A DNA stretch of 7,277 nt from JAAAOH01 sp046540795 (GTDB lineage: Bacteria; Spirochaetota; Spirochaetia; DSM-27196; PWMO01): positions 1 to 7,277 of the forward strand of contig JBKHEN010000129.1 in assembly GCA_046540795.1 (NCBI GenBank). The letters are read 5' to 3'. Position 1 is the stretch's first letter, and each line of letters starts with the position of its first letter. The translations under genes were made by a program, and so were the position numbers. Positions 5,919 through 7,277 of this stretch are shown here, piece after piece. Below the pieces are notes generated by a model that ran no database searches, had not been told where the DNA came from, and saw only the letters and a list, made by a program, of their open reading frames with translations.

Positions 5919-6593
5919 GTGTCATCGATGGGCAGGAAACTCGACCGATCGCGGATTCGTAGCGCCGTGCAGAACGAGCGCCTCATAACTATCCGAACTA
6001 GGAACTATCTTGCCGAAGAGCGGGAGTCCATTGATGGAGTCCTCGAGATTTTTCTCGAGGAGGCGGACTTGCTCGAATATCGCAACAAGATCGCCTACTG
6101 CGTGCATGAGCTCGCTTCGAACGCGCAGAAAGGCAACATTAAGCGGGTGTATTTCCGTGAGCGTGGCCTGAACATCCGGGACGAACACGACTATCGACTG
6201 GGAATGCAGTCCTTTCGGGCGGATACCTTCGATTGCGTGGAGGACTACGTTGCCCGGCAACGGGATCTGGGCCTATACCTGAAGATTACCTTTCAGCTCG
6301 ACGGGCCCGAAGCCCGGATCGGTATCGTACAAAACACCGGACTGACGAGCATCGAGCGCTCGCGTATTCAGCGAAAGCTCGATCTTGCGCGGAGATCGGT
6401 CAATCTGATTCAGGTGTACGGGCAGGCCGCCGACGACTTCGAGGGCGCCGGGCTGGGGTTGGTGATGACGGTGATAATGCTCCGCCACATCGGGCTCCAC
6501 GAGGACGTGCTGGAGTTCGACTTCCGACCCGATCGCACAGCCTTTACCCTCAGGCTGAGCCGACTTGTGGAAAGCTCATTGCAGACGGCTTGA
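5919..6593 (+). CDS. Stand-alone GHKL-fold ATPase-like protein, function unknown
   Basis: The 224-aa soluble protein resembles the ATP-binding domain of histidine kinases but has no phosphoacceptor domain. An N-box-like CVHELASNAQKGN lies at 61-73 (Glu64, Asn68). A degenerate G1-like segment, GIVQNTGLT (135-143), has Asn where kinases have the adenine-contacting Asp. A glycine loop GAGLGLVMTVIMLRHIG (176-192) follows. Between them is a charged insert with RLGMQSF (93-99). I recall similar proteins mainly from spirochaetes, annotated only as ATP-binding, but could not check. Possible roles include a protein kinase or anti-factor partner, or an accessory to the kinase encoded before it; neither is shown. 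The start is GTG 5919 or ATG 5928, neither with a clear Shine-Dalgarno site. A strong AGGAAGGGAG (5863-5872 region) is too far upstream to serve it. Confidence 0.82.
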   Translation: MSSMGRKLDRSRIRSAVQNERLITIRTRNYLAEERESIDGVLEIFLEEADLLEYRNKIAYCVHELASNAQKGNIKRVYFRERGLNIRDEHDYRLGMQSFRADTFDCVEDYVARQRDLGLYLKITFQLDGPEARIGIVQNTGLTSIERSRIQRKLDLARRSVNLIQVYGQAADDFEGAGLGLVMTVIMLRHIGLHEDVLEFDFRPDRTAFTLRLSRLVESSLQTA

Positions 6594-6651
6594 CGGAAGC
6601 ATGGTCGGGTAACGTGATCGGGCAGCCGGCATCGTCGCGTGGTCAAGGTGT

Positions 6652-6672
6652 AGCGCGAAAACCGCCGATAAT
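6652..6672 (+). promoter_or_regulatory. Candidate promoter (sigma-28-like -10) before the outer-membrane protein gene
   Basis: The segment holds AAAACCGCCGATAAT, where GCCGATAA (6664-6671) is identical to the E. coli FliA (sigma-28) -10 consensus. TCAAGGTG (6643-6650) is a poor -35 match with a spacer of 13 rather than 11 bases, so the sigma assignment is weak. The same AGCGC, AAAACC, CGATAAT order occurs at 5815-5834 before the preceding gene. The likely transcript start is near 6679, about 25 bases before ATG 6704. Confidence 0.4.
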
Positions 6673-6703
6673 TGCGATAGCTTATGTTCTCGGGATCATA
6701 CGT

Positions 6704-7234
6704 ATGAGACGAACGATTGCGCTACTTCTACTACTGGGAATCCCTGCATTGGTGAGCGCCGAATCCGCGTTCAATGCCAAGATCGGGGGGAACTTCTACC
6801 GCTACGAGCGTGGGTATCTCAGCACGGGGCTCACCTACCTTCTGACGCTCGAAGAAGGGATGGAGCTCAATGTGGGCGGGGACTTCGGCATCTCCACGCG
6901 TCGCGAGGACGGGGAAATCAAACCGAGCTTCCTCGTTCCCGCGAACGTCGGACTCAACTTCACCTTTCCACAAGAGGTGACCAATTTCTATGTGGGCTTC
7001 GGGTTGACGCCGGTGTTCGCGTTCAACACCGAAAGCGATGATGATTTCTCGTTCCTCATGGGCCCATACGGGCGGGCCGGAATGCGGCTGCGGGTGCACC
7101 GCATTATGAGTTGGTTCGTCGAGTACCAGCAGGACCTACTCATCGGCGGTGAGCAATGGATCAACACTTCGACCCGCTTGAACACCGGAATACACTTTTC
7201 CTTCGATCCCGACACCTATACCCGGGACCGCTGA
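6704..7234 (+). CDS. Small secreted protein, probable outer-membrane beta-barrel
   Basis: The 176-aa protein begins with a clear signal peptide: two Arg, a Leu-rich core (residues 5-12) and a cleavage site after Ala19 (VSA before ES). The mature part alternates polar and hydrophobic residues in about eight segments, for instance near 26-33, 38-49, 53-65, 73-89, 94-108, 115-131, 136-147 and 152-167. It is rich in Gly, Phe and Tyr and ends in a GIHFSF strand before a short polar tail. This pattern fits an eight-stranded outer-membrane barrel; the mature part has no long hydrophobic helix. I do not recognise a specific family, and no function can be given. ATG 6704 is chosen because it starts the signal peptide; the frame is open further upstream but overlaps the previous gene. 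The Shine-Dalgarno is weak (GGGA at 6692-6695). Confidence 0.83.
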   Translation: MRRTIALLLLLGIPALVSAESAFNAKIGGNFYRYERGYLSTGLTYLLTLEEGMELNVGGDFGISTRREDGEIKPSFLVPANVGLNFTFPQEVTNFYVGFGLTPVFAFNTESDDDFSFLMGPYGRAGMRLRVHRIMSWFVEYQQDLLIGGEQWINTSTRLNTGIHFSFDPDTYTRDR

Positions 7235-7277
7235 AGAGCTCGTTCGGAGCCGTCCGGGGCTGCCTGTTCTTGCCGGC

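Noticed and set aside
6233..6703. Long N-terminal extension of the outer-membrane protein frame
   Set aside because: It overlaps the ATPase-like gene in another frame and would bury the signal peptide inside the protein. ATG 6704 gives a proper signal sequence.
7236..7260. Terminator after the outer-membrane protein gene
   Set aside because: Only 4-5 base stems (GCTC/GAGC and AGCC/GGCT) are visible, with no T-run, and the window ends here.

Overview
The window reads as a high-GC bacterial chromosome, most likely from a free-living spirochaete. I base this on the gene content: a GHKL-fold ATPase resembling proteins I associate with spirochaetes, a HisKA_2 kinase, and a small outer-membrane barrel. 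No rRNA or other marker is present, so the lineage is an inference. All genes are on the + strand and the window is densely coded.

Positions 1-4697 hold the downstream part of a pyrimidine biosynthesis operon. The order is an orotate phosphoribosyltransferase-like gene (to 890), pyrF for OMP decarboxylase (887-1810), a fused pyrD-pyrK for NAD-linked dihydroorotate dehydrogenase (1807-3615), and pyrC for dihydroorotase (3612-4697). Each junction is a 4-base stop/start overlap (GTGA, GTGA, ATGA), so translation is probably coupled. Together they cover carbamoyl-aspartate to dihydroorotate (PyrC), orotate (PyrDK), OMP (if the first gene is an active PyrE) and UMP (PyrF). Genes for the first two steps, and the operon promoter, must lie outside the window. 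The first gene has a degraded PRPP-binding motif, so its activity is doubtful.

Positions 4698-7277 look like separately transcribed signalling and envelope genes. They are a soluble PAS plus HisKA_2 histidine kinase (4740-5816), a stand-alone GHKL-type ATPase-like protein of unknown role (5919-6593), and a small secreted, probable outer-membrane beta-barrel protein (6704-7234). Each is preceded by an AT-rich -10-like box, and the last two boxes share a longer common sequence. No response regulator is visible.

The last 43 bases (7235-7277) hold no gene. I see only short, weak inverted repeats there and no T-run, so no terminator is called. No RNA genes, CRISPR arrays, insertion sequences or attachment sites were seen. 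I did not find a clearly new system. The items most worth following are the divergent OPRT-like protein, the PyrD-PyrK fusion, the uncharacterised ATPase beside an orphan kinase, and the shared promoter box.
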